In this document: positions 1 through 7,644 of the stretch, piece after piece
How the letters are laid out: each line of letters starts with the position of its first letter
How positions within the stretch are numbered: the stretch's first letter is position 1
Assembly: GCA_002887195.1 (NCBI GenBank)
Contig: PJAB01001775.1
Span: forward strand, 1-12,269
Length of the DNA: 12,269 nucleotides
Reading direction: 5' to 3'
DNA from: Chrysochromulina parva
Taxonomy: Eukaryota > Haptophyta > Prymnesiales > Chrysochromulinaceae
The notes under the pieces: model-generated
What the model saw: the letters and a program-made list of their open reading frames with translations, nothing else
Told to the model about the DNA's origin: nothing
The model's database searches: none
Made by a program: the position numbers and the translations under genes

Positions 1-120
1 TGATGGCCTCTGATGGCCTCTGATGGCCTCTGATGGCCTCTGATGGCCTCTGATGGCCTCTGATGGCCTCTGATGGCCTCTGATGGCCTCTGATGGCCTC
101 TGATGGCCTCTGATGGCCTC
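1..120 (+). repeat. Perfect 10-bp minisatellite, 12 copies, probably intronic
   Basis: Twelve uninterrupted identical copies of TGATGGCCTC fill the first 120 bases and start exactly at the window edge, so the array may continue to the left. Ten is not a multiple of three, so each frame meets a TGA every 30 nt and the array cannot code through. Directly after it, CCGCATCAG at 121-129 ends in a usable AG acceptor, and the long frame of the next gene continues from 130 in phase 0. I read the array as the 3' part of an intron. The alternative is a 5' leader, because the eleventh unit supplies the ATG at 103. Related units occur in both introns of the minus-strand kinase gene. Confidence 0.9.
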
Positions 121-129
121 CCGCATCAG

Positions 130-598
130 GTGGACGAGCTGCAGCAGCTCAAGGACATGCTCGTGCATGCAGGCTCGCTCGATATGGATGCGAACGCCGT
201 CGATCTCGCCGCTCAGCTCGTGGCCGAGGCGAGCTCACGATCTGAATCTGCCGATGAGCTCGATGGCCCAGCTACGGGCTTGCAATTCCCCACACGGGCT
301 CGCTCGGCACCGGGCGCCTCCGCCACCTGGTCCGCGTCCAGCTTGCATGCATATGCCCGGGACGGCGCGGCCTCGCCCAGTGACACGTCCTCGCACTCGC
401 CCCCCTCGCCGAGGTTCGAGGCGCCGTCTCGGGCGCTGCCGTTGCCATCCGAGCCAAAGCTCCTCTCGTTTGAGCCGGCGGCCTCGCGCCGGCGGGGAGG
501 CGCTGCCGGTGGAGGTGCCGGTGGAGGTGCCGGTGGAGGTGGAGGAGGCACGTGGGGCTCGCGTGGTGCGTGGGGCGCTGGCAACGGCCGGGGCGGCA

Positions 599-643
<45 letters not shown>

Positions 644-2295
644 GCGGCGGCAGCGGCAGCATCACGTGGAGCGGCCGCACAGCCGCCCCCTCGGGCGGCG
701 GCTTCGCGGGCGCCGTCTCGGGCGTCATCCCCCCGCCTCGGCCCGCAGCGGGCGCCGTCTCGGGCGCGGTCACGTGGGGCCGCGGCTTCGCGTTTCCTAA
801 TATGGGTGCGTCCTTATTTGGGCGTCTGGGGGAGGGCGGCCACGTGGCCGGTGGCCGAGGGGGCGCCTTGCCGGCCGTCGAGACAGTTCCAGAGGAGGGC
901 TCCGAAGAGGCCTACTCGGTCGCATCTGAGACGCCGTCGTGGGCGCAGATCGCGCACGCCACGACGGCGCTCCCAAATGATGAGGGCCTCCTTCCTAATA
1001 TGGGTGCGCCCGATGCGGGCCTCCTTCCTGATATGGGCTTCTCACTCGACGAAGAGATGGGGGAGGCGGCCGAGGAGGCGGCCGCGGTGGCGGGGCTCCG
1101 TGGACGCCTCGCCATCACGCCCAACTCGGCGGGCGAGCTCTTTCGCGCCATCGACGACATCCGTGCCGAGGAGGCGCGAGATCGCGATCTCCCCGGAGCC
1201 GAGGAGGCGCGAGATCGCAAGTCAAGCGGGCGGGAGGGCGGGTGGGGTTCGTCAGAGAGCGGGCGGGGTTCGTCAGAAAACGGGCGGGGTTCGTCAGAGG
1301 GCGGGCGGGGTTCGTCAGAGGGCGGGCGGGGTTCGTCAGAGGGCGGGCGGGGTTCGTCAGAGCGCCCCTCCCGCCGACCCAGCCGCGATGCCTCCGGCCG
1401 ACCCAGCCGCGATGCCTCGGGCCGCTCCTCCGAGCTGGGCGCCGTCACGAGCGCCGTTGAGGGGGCTGACGACGCCGACGGCGCGGGGCACCCGAGCAGC
1501 GAGGATGAGGCGTCGGCGTCGGCGGTTGCATCGGCCGTGCTCAGCATGGCGCTCTCCGCCGACGCCCAACAGAACGCGGTGGACGAAACGGCTGGCGGTT
1601 TCATTTCGAGCGCGTCCGCCGAAGCGATCGCGACGGCGCTCCGCGACGCCGCCGTCAAGGCCGCGCTCAGCACGGCGCGGGGCCCCCACCGACCGCTCGA
1701 GGGCGCCGGCGCCCTTCCGAGCGCTCATCGCGGCGCGTCGGGCAGCTCGCCGCTCTCCTCTCGCGCGTCGTCGAGGCGGACCTCGTCGCGTGAGTCCTCG
1801 CCGCGCCGTGATGAGCGCTCGGACTCGTTGAACCGGACGTCGCCGCGCCGTGATGAGCGCTCGGAACCGGGCACCTCGGCGGCGGCGGCGCGCGATGCTG
1901 GCGAGGCGCTGCGCGTTGAGAACGCGGAGCTACGGCGCCGGGCGACGGCGCTCGAGACGGCGCTCCAAAACAGGCAGGCGACGCTCGAGACGGCGCTCCG
2001 CACGAGGCAGGCGACGCTCGAGACGGCGCTCGAGGCGGCCGCCGCAACGGGCAGCGCCGTCTCGAGCGCCCATCTTGGCGGCGAGCGCTCGATCTCGCCA
2101 ACGGAGCTCGCGATGTCGCCAACGGCCGCCAAGACCGCCGACGCGTCCGACGAGCTCACGCGCCTCACGGCCGGCCGTGGGCAGCGCGCGCCGCCGTGGC
2201 GACGCGACGAGATCGCCAAGGCTGCAGGCGGCGGCGGCGGCAGCTGCGGCGTGCATGGCGTCGCCGGTACTGCTGGGGACGCCGGGGACCCCGAT

Positions 2296-2331
<36 letters not shown>

Positions 2332-2619
2332 CTCCGCCGAGAGTTTGCGCGTGCAGAGGCGAAGCTCGCTGAGGCACGCGCAGAGGCGATGCTTCGCGCC
2401 GTGATGGCAGGCGCCGAGATGGGCAGCTACGAGCCCGCGGTGCGATCGTTGAGCGCTCGACGTGGGGAGATCGGGGAGATCGACTGGTCACTCGGCGGCG
2501 CAGGCCGACGAGAGGAGACGCGTCCGAGCGCCGTGGTGAGCACCCCACCCTCGCGCTCGCCTCTGCTCCAGGGCGGCAGCTTTGTCTGGGCTAACAAGCG
2601 GCTGATGGTGCTCGACTGA
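130..2619 (+). CDS. Low-complexity Gly/Ala/Ser-rich protein with short coiled coil, 5' partial
   Basis: I do not recognise this gene. An open frame of 829 codons plus a stop runs from the likely acceptor at 127-129 to TGA at 2617-2619. If the array at 1-120 is leader rather than intron, translation could start at ATG 103 and add nine residues, MASDGLPHQ. The product, numbered from 130, is mostly disordered. A helical start (VDELQQLKDMLVHAG) is followed by a Ser/Pro-rich part, a Gly/Ser tract (592-660), tandem LLPNMG/LLPDMG units (979-1038), six GRGSSEx heptapeptides (1240-1365), duplicated RPSRDASG and SPRRDERS motifs, a probable coiled coil with repeated LETAL units (about residues 590-640), and a 12-Ala tract leading into a charged helix. 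The frame is supported by its length, its varied Asp/Glu/Ser content and GC-rich third positions; antisense frames are shorter. No catalytic domain is visible. It is convergent with the EF-hand end of the kinase gene. Confidence 0.65.
592..660 (+). repeat. GGC-rich trinucleotide tract coding for poly-Gly/Ser
   Basis: Runs of GGC interrupted by AGC encode a Gly tract with scattered Ser inside the first gene. Such tracts change length by slippage and suggest a flexible linker. Confidence 0.9.
1240..1365 (+). repeat. 21-bp in-frame repeat, six GRGSSEx heptapeptides
   Basis: Six consecutive 21-bp units with the core GGGCGGGGTTCGTCAGAG encode GWGSSES, GRGSSEN, three GRGSSEG and GRGSSER. The later copies are nearly identical at DNA level, which points to recent expansion. 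The heptad of Arg-Gly, Ser-Ser and Glu is hydrophilic and probably unstructured. Confidence 0.9.
1942..2031 (+). repeat. 33-36 bp repeat coding for the LETAL coiled-coil segment
   Basis: Three copies of a unit beginning GCG ACG (GCG) CTC GAG ACG GCG CTC start at 1942, 1978 and 2011. They encode ATALETALQNRQ, ATLETALRTRQ and ATLETAL. Alternating Leu/Ala with charged residues, just after the helical stretch ALRVENAELRRR, suggests a short coiled coil made by duplication. Confidence 0.8.
2296..2331 (+). repeat. (GCC)12 poly-Ala tract
   Basis: Twelve GCC codons in a row encode 12 Ala just before a charged helical segment (LRREFARAEAKLAEARAEA) in the first gene. Confidence 0.9.
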
Positions 2620-3005
2620 CGAGGTAGCGTCACGGCGCCACTTCCAACTGATAGCGTAACTGATGACGATAGCCGTAACAGAGCTGGCAGCGAACGGAAC
2701 CTCGAACCGTCGTGAGTCATCACCGGAACTCTACCCGTCGCGGGCGCGCCCGAGCGCGGGGAGTCATCAGTGATCAGAGATCAGTCAAATGTCAATTCCC
2801 TTCCGTTCTCAACAAATAGTGATGTGATTGAATGAGATATTACTGTTTAATATTCGATCCGAAGAAGGGGTCGTAATCGAGTACTTCGCCGAAGAGCGTC
2901 CCACGATGTCCGACAGGCGCAACGTTCATTCCATCATTCGTCCATGGCTAGGGTAGCTTGTTCAGTTATCTCTCTCTCTCTCGGCATTGGATTCCACACC
3001 CCTGC
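2620..3005. other. Convergent spacer between two 3' ends
   Basis: This 386-bp stretch separates the plus-strand gene ending at 2619 from the minus-strand gene ending at 3006, so it should hold both 3' untranslated regions. It is more AT-rich than its surroundings, most clearly at about 2775-2860. Visible items are a 12-bp palindrome CGGGCGCGCCCG at 2741-2752, two GAGTCATCA words (about 2713 and 2760), and a (TC)7 run at 2969-2982. I see no gene and no clear polyadenylation signal. Confidence 0.7.
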
Positions 3006-6000
3006 TCACCGCTTAGAATTGGACCCCGTGCTCGACGTGCTGCTCGTGCTGAGGCCCTTGGTGGAGCTGGAGCGGCCAAAGAAGAGGCTCTTGAGGCCGC
3101 TGCGCACCGCGCCAATGACGCCCTTCTTCTTGGCAAAGCGGCCGAGCGAGTCGCCCGCGACCCCCTTGTCGACGGCGGGTCGACCCTTGTCGAACGAATG
3201 GCCCAAGTCCGACTGGCTCCGGCGCGGCATGCGGCTATGGGTGCCCGGGGACGTGGTCGAGTCGGGCTCCTCGGCGGCGAGCGAGGCGGCGCGGCTGAGC
3301 ACATCGGGCGAGGTGCCATAGTGGGACGCCTCGCTGAATGAGGCTCGAGCGCGCGGCGGCGGCGGCAATGGCAGCCCGGTCGGCGCTCCCATAGGATCGT
3401 CGTCCATATTAGGATCGTCGTCAGGGGGCGTCTGGGGCATCGGGGGCGTGCGCGGTGGCGTCGTCTGTCCCTCGGTGAGCTCGATCGAGGCGAGATCGAG
3501 GCCGGTGGCTTCCGGCGACGGGATCCACGGCTGGCTCAGCAGATCGCTCACCCAGGTCGCAGTGGAAGGCGCCGTCGTGGGCGGCGCCATCGTGGGCAGG
3601 GCGTCCGAATTAGGCATGTGCGCCGTCGTGGGCGCCTCCGCCGCCTCCGCCGCCGCCTCCTCCGCCGCCACCGCCTCCGCCGCCTTCGCCTTCGCCACTA
3701 CGCGCTCGGGTGATGGGGGCAATGCCACCGGCGGCGGCACGGGCGGCGGCACGGGCGGCGGCACGGGCGGCGGCGCCGTCGGTTGCCCACCAGTCGGCAG
3801 CAGACCCAGAGCGCGCGCTGTCTTGGCGGAGGCGGGGTTGCGCGAGGCGGCTCGATCGGCGGCGCGGGCAGAAAAGCCCCCTTGAGCGAGGAGCGGCAAC
3901 GTGGCGGAGGCGAAGGCGGCGGAGGCGGCGGCGGCGGCGGAGGAGGAGGAGGCGGAGGCGGAGGCGGAGGCGGCGGAGGCGGCGGAGGCGGCGGAGGCGG
4001 CGGAGGCGGCGGAGGCGCCGCCCGCGCCCGCGACGGCGCCCGCCGCGCTGTGGTTCTTGGAGATCATAAAGTCCATGAGCTGCTGGAACTCGTGTACGTC
4101 AAGCCGGCCGTCGCCGTTGCGGTCGAAGTGGGTGAAGAGCGAGGTGAGGTCGGAGGGCACCTCATCCAGATGCAGCGAGAGTGGCTCGGCCAGGCGCGGC
4201 GAGGGCGCAGGGCGGTGGTATTCGGGCGAGGGCGCGGCCATGATCCCCGCCCGGGCGAGCACACTGTCGCCCAGATGGGTCTCCCGGCTCGCGTGCCTCG
4301 CCGCCATCGACGGGGACGAGAAGATGCGCGGCGGCCGATCCCTCGACAAGACGTCTTCAAAGTCCGCATTCTTCCAGCTGCCGGTACGGCGCTGCAGAAA
4401 GGTGCCGCCTGGCGCCAACTTGAGCGAATCGCCCGACGCATGCTCGTTCAAGCTGCCCGACGAGTCCTTGCGTACCTAATGAGGGAGACAATCATCCTGA
4501 TGAGTGAGGCAATCAACCGCATGCTCGTTCAAGCTGCCCGACGAGTCGTAGCGGTAGGACGACGACGTGGATTGCATGCTTCATCAGAGGGCATCAGTGG
4601 TCATCAGTGGTCATCAACGTACCGGCAGGACGACGCCCTCATCCATCTCGCCTAGCAGTGGCTGGCCGCTGCTCGCGTGTAACCGGCGCTGCGGGCTCGA
4701 CTGCATGCGTGCATGCGGGCTCGTCCATGCAGACTTGCCAAATGAGGCTGCGCGCACCCCCTGACCGAAGCTGCCCGCGGCCTCGCCGGCCTCGTCGCTC
4801 CCGACTGCGGCGGCGGCGGCGGGGGCGGGGGTGGGGTCGGCGGCGGCGGCGGCGGCGGCGGCCGACGGTACGCCCTTGTCGGCCGCTGTGCCGATGAGGG
4901 TGCCTCCGACTCCCAAGTCCCATGAGGCATCTGACGTAGTCGACGAAGCCGCCGAGCTCACCGAGCCCATCGTGGCGCTCGCTGCTGCTGCCGCTACCGT
5001 TCGGATCGCGACCAGGACGGCCTGGCGCGCGAGCGTGTCGGTGCCGCCCCACTCTCGGCGCGGCGTGAGCTGCGGCGTCGGCGTCGACTCGAGTGTGTCG
5101 GCCGCGCTCGGGTCGAGATTCACGCCGAGATGCACGCCGAGATTCGAGCCGAGCGTCGTGCCGAGCGTCGAGGCGGCATCCGAAGGAGTTTCGTCAGGTG
5201 CCGTGCTCGCCGAGCTGTCGGCGACGAGGGGGATGGGTCCGAGGGGCTGCCCAGCACGCCACACGGCGCGCGCCGTCACTGTGGTGGTGGTGGGAGTGGC
5301 TCGAGTGGGAGCGGCGGCGGCAGCGGCGGTGTCGGTGGCGGCGGTGTCGGTGGCGGCGGTGTCGGTGGCGGCGGCGGCGGCGACGGTTGTGGGCCAGGAG
5401 AGCACTGCGAACGCTGCGTGTGCCACGCTGGCGTCGGTGCCGCCGTCGTGTGAATACTCACAGCCGGTGCCGCCGTCGGCGGCGGCGCGACGAGCACCCA
5501 CGGGCGCGGGCTGTGAACATTCACAGCCGGCGCGACGAGCACCCACGGGCGCGGGCGGCGTTTCATCGGCCATCCGCACGTGCGTCACCTCATGGTTCAT
5601 GTCACTCGCCGGCGTGCGCGGGGATTTGAACCATGAGGTTGCCATATTAGGCAAGCGTGGGGACTTGAAGATCGAGTCGTCGCGGGCGGGTCGCTTGCCA
5701 GCAACGCCGCCCTCGACCGGCGTCGCCGCCGTCGCTGCAGCGCTCACAGCTCCACCGGCAGCGCTCGGTACGGCGCCACTGCGTCCGGCGGCGCTCGCCT
5801 TCCCCTCTTTGCCCAAGCGCTCGGTACGGCGCTTATGCTCGGCCATCAGCTGGTGCGCATCGGGGATGCTCCCCGCGCAGACGCTCGGTACGGCGCCAGT
5901 GCTCGGTACGGCGCCAGCGCCGCTCTCGCGCTCTCGTTGCGCGGACCCTCCTTGTCGGCGCGCCTTGTCGGTCGAGGCGTCGGTCGGCGGGGCGGCCCCG

Positions 6001-7518
6001 TACACGAGCACTGCCTGCGCGAGGGAGGACGCCGCGGCCGCGGCGGTGGGCTTCTGCCGGACGCCCGGCACGGCGCCTCCCTTGGCCGCGCCCGCCACGG
6101 CGCCCCCCTTGGCCGCGGGAGGAAGCGCTTCTTTTCGGCGCTTGGTCGGCGCCCCGGCTGCATAGCTCGGGTCGCCGGGCCGACGCGCCGAGACGGGCGC
6201 CGCCGCGGCGCTGCTCGGCACGCTTGGCCGCTGCGGCGGCGGCGAGACCGAGCCGTTGGCCGGGGCTCCGATGCGACCGCTCGCGCGCACGTTGCTGCCG
6301 CTGCCGCCGCTGCCGCTGCCGCCGCTGCCGCCGCTGCCGCCGCCGGCGCCCGGCACGGCGCCGTTGGCGCCCGGCACGGCGCCGTTGGCGCCCAAGCCCC
6401 CATTCTCTGGGCTGCTAGGCGCCGTGGCGGGCGCGATGTGCAGCAGCGGGGTCGCCGCCGCAAGTGCGGGCATCTGGAGCAGCGCGCAATTAGAGGCAAT
6501 TAGAGGCAATTAGAGGCAATTGGAGGCCATTCGAGGCAATTAGAGGCAATTGGAGGCAATTAGAGGCCATTCGAGGCCATTCGAGGCCATTCGAGGCCAT
6601 TCGGTCATCAGTGGCAATCACCAGTGGCACTCATCAGTGGCGCTCATCAGTGGCACTCACCAGGAGCAGCGCCTCGGCGCTCGTGCGGAACTGCGGCCGC
6701 TGCTGGAGCAGCGTGGTCACGAGCAGGCGCAGCTCGGCGGAGACGGAGGAGGGCAGCGGCGTGTACTTGCCGCCGATGATTCGCATAATCAGCTGCGGCA
6801 GCGTCTGGCCGGTGAACGGGTAGCGCAGCGCGATGAGCTCATATGCGAGCACTCCAAGCGACCAGAGATCGGCCTTGACGTCGTAGGGCGCGCCGTTGCA
6901 GACCTCGGGCGGCAGGTAGTAGGGCGTGCCGCACTGCGTGCACGCCATCGCCTTCGTCGACTCGAGGGCCTTCGCCACGCCAAAATCGCCCAACATGAGA
7001 TGGTGACGGCCGCCGCCGCTCACGGGCATGCCCGTCACGGCGCTCGGTCCACCGGCGGCGGGCGCCGCCCGCAGGAAGATGTTGGACGACTTGATGTCGC
7101 GGTGCACGATGCGGCGAGCGTGCACGTGCGCGAGCGCGCTTGAGAGCTGCGCCAGCATCGAGCGCACCTCCACCTCGGGCAGCCGCTTGGACGCTGCGCG
7201 CTGCCGGTTGAGCAGCTCGGTCAGGTCGCCGCCCGCACAGTAGTCCATAGCGATGCACAGCTCCTCGTCGGCGACGAAGGAGTCGACGAAGCGCACGATG
7301 TGCGGGTGGTCGAGCGCGCGCAAGATGTGGATCTCGTTGAGCGCCAGCTCACGGTCCTTGGACGACGCGATCACGACCGTCTTGAGGGCGAGAAGCAAGC
7401 CGTCGGTGCGCCGGCGCACGAGGAAGACGCAGCCCATGGTGCCACGGCCGAGCACCTCCTGGCGCTCGTATGCGTCGACGCCCGTCAAGGCGGCGGCCGC
7501 ATCGGCGGCCGAGGCCAT
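3006..7518 (-). CDS. NEK-like Ser/Thr kinase with long disordered linker and C-terminal EF-hand (three exons)
   Basis: Proposed exons are 7518-6661, 6473-4623 and 4475-3006, joined at phase 0, giving 286 + 617 + 489 = 1392 aa. Exon 1 is a protein kinase: Gly loop GRGTMGCV (24-31), Lys46, alpha-C Glu62, HRDIKSSN (139-146), DFG (178-180), GTPYYLPPE (197-205) and DLWSLG (217-222). The HRDIK..NIFL and GTPYYLPPE motifs are NEK-like. About 20 extra residues sit between NIFL and DFG. Exon 2 is low complexity, with GAVP repeats, KRRK and two FKSPR motifs. Exon 3 carries one EF-hand loop, DRNGDGRLDVHE (4089-4124, about residues 1021-1032), then Ala/Ser and PPPV repeats and a basic, Ser-rich tail. The start ATG 7518 has G at +4. 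Upstream of exons 2 and 3 the frames have no ATG start, only TTG, and splicing gives EALLL-MPAL, a normal kinase-domain end. If this is wrong, there are three adjacent genes. The kinase call is very firm; the fusion is likely. Confidence 0.7.
3730..3774 (-). repeat. 12-bp in-frame repeat coding for PPPV
   Basis: Three full copies and one partial copy of GGCGGCGGCACG (plus strand) encode PPPV units in the last exon of the kinase/EF-hand gene. The Pro-rich stretch is probably an extended linker or SH3/WW-type ligand; the second reading is inference. Confidence 0.85.
3904..4019 (-). repeat. GGC/GGA-rich tract coding for Ala/Ser repeats
   Basis: Imperfect GGCGGAGGC units on the plus strand read on the minus strand as SAA and SASA repeats, immediately C-terminal to the EF-hand. 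The tract is purine-rich on the plus strand and prone to slippage. Confidence 0.85.
4476..4622 (-). other. Predicted intron 2 of the kinase/EF-hand gene (147 nt), repeat-rich
   Basis: The donor reads CCG|GTACGTTGATG at 4622 and the acceptor reads TGTCTCCCTCATTAG|GTACGC ending at 4476, with a good pyrimidine tract. Both flanking exons are in phase 0. If retained, the frame stops at TGA 4616-4614. The intron holds three and a half CCACTGATGA-type decamers (4581-4616), an exact 30-bp copy of the start of exon 3 (4518-4547, matching 4437-4466), and two 21-bp imperfect repeats (4476-4517). Alternative: a separate gene starting at ATG 4577 with a 42-nt intron 4517-4476, which also keeps frame, though its donor GTTGAT is weaker. 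Confidence 0.6.
5484..5555 (-). repeat. 27-bp direct repeat coding for PAPVGARRA
   Basis: Two identical 27-bp copies (5484-5510 and 5529-5555) lie 45 bp apart in frame and encode PAPVGARRA twice in exon 2 of the kinase/EF-hand gene. Cys-containing words (GCECSQ and GCEYSH) sit beside them. Between the copies is a near-palindrome, CTGTGAACATTCACAG. Confidence 0.75.
5587..5639. repeat. 13-bp perfect inverted repeat inside exon 2
   Basis: ACCTCATGGTTCA (5587-5599) and its exact reverse complement TGAACCATGAGGT (5627-5639) flank 27 nt. It lies within the coding frame of exon 2 of the kinase/EF-hand gene, between the second FKSPR motif and MNHEV, and could fold as a hairpin in the mRNA. Confidence 0.75.
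6491..6600 (-). repeat. 10-bp minisatellite, 11 variant copies (intron 1)
   Basis: Eleven units of TNGAGGCMAT on the plus strand (TAGAGGCAAT, TCGAGGCCAT and similar) occupy this stretch without gaps. In gene sense they read GAATGGCCTC or TAATTGCCTC. GAATGGCCTC shares eight of ten bases with the TGATGGCCTC unit at 1-120, in the same transcriptional sense. The two main variants occur in blocks, as expected from local unequal exchange or slippage. Confidence 0.9.
6605..6660 (-). repeat. 13-bp tandem repeat overlapping the 5' splice site
   Basis: Four and a third units of TCATCAGTGGCAC-type sequence lie at 6605, 6618, 6631, 6644 and 6657 (partial). In gene sense the unit is about CTGATGAGTGCCA. 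The splice donor itself, CTG|GTGAGTGCCA, reads as the first member of the series. Confidence 0.85.
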
Positions 7519-7644
7519 AATTTAGTCGTCCTAGAAGGAATGTTTCTTAGCGCCATCATGAGCACCCCGTTGCCGATTTCCACGTACGCCCGCTCTCATC
7601 GTCATCAACTTTCAAAAACCGCCGTGTCGGGCGTTCCCGCCACA
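7519..7644. promoter_or_regulatory. Compact divergent promoter region
   Basis: The kinase start (minus, ATG 7518) and the preferred DCC1 start (plus, ATG 7645) are divergent and 126 bp apart, so both promoters and 5' leaders must share or overlap this stretch. It is locally less GC-rich (for example TAATTTAG at 7518-7525). No TATA box or other element is certain. The assignment rests on gene orientation. Confidence 0.5.

Larger units (their letters stand above)
6474..6660 (-). other. Predicted intron 1 of the kinase/EF-hand gene (187 nt), almost entirely repeats
   Basis: The donor CTG|GTGAGT at 6660 matches the consensus. The acceptor GCGCTGCTCCAG|ATG ends at 6474. Both ends are phase 0, and without splicing the kinase frame would read only eight more residues to TGA 6636-6634. 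Nearly all of the intron is two tandem arrays: 13-bp units at 6605-6660 next to the donor and 10-bp units at 6491-6600 toward the acceptor. I found no other gene in it. Confidence 0.7.

Noticed and set aside
1..120. CRISPR array
   Set aside because: The units are 10 bp, contiguous and without spacers, in a eukaryotic-type gene context. This is a minisatellite.
912..1673. 253-codon minus-strand open frame with SDEPRPP repeats antisense to the first gene
   Set aside because: The repeats are the reverse reading of the GRGSSE units, and the plus-strand frame is more than three times longer and continuous.
4831..6165. 444-codon plus-strand open frame antisense to exon 2 of the kinase gene
   Set aside because: It mirrors the GC-rich minus-strand exon. 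Its product is Ala/Val-rich without motifs, and it has no splice or neighbour support. The minus frame is longer and joins both flanking exons in phase 0.
4614..6509. Starting independent proteins at 6509 or 4451
   Set aside because: Both positions are TTG codons, not ATG. The one at 6509 lies inside the intronic minisatellite, and the one at 4451 lies within the 30-bp repeat of exon 3.
6474..6660. Hammerhead ribozyme or C/D-box snoRNA suggested by repeated CTGATGA(G) words in the kinase-gene introns
   Set aside because: CTGATGAG matches the hammerhead core, but I found no partner GAAA box or correctly placed cleavage site. For a C box the base before TGATGA should be a purine, and here it is C or T. 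Periodic tandem repetition explains the words.
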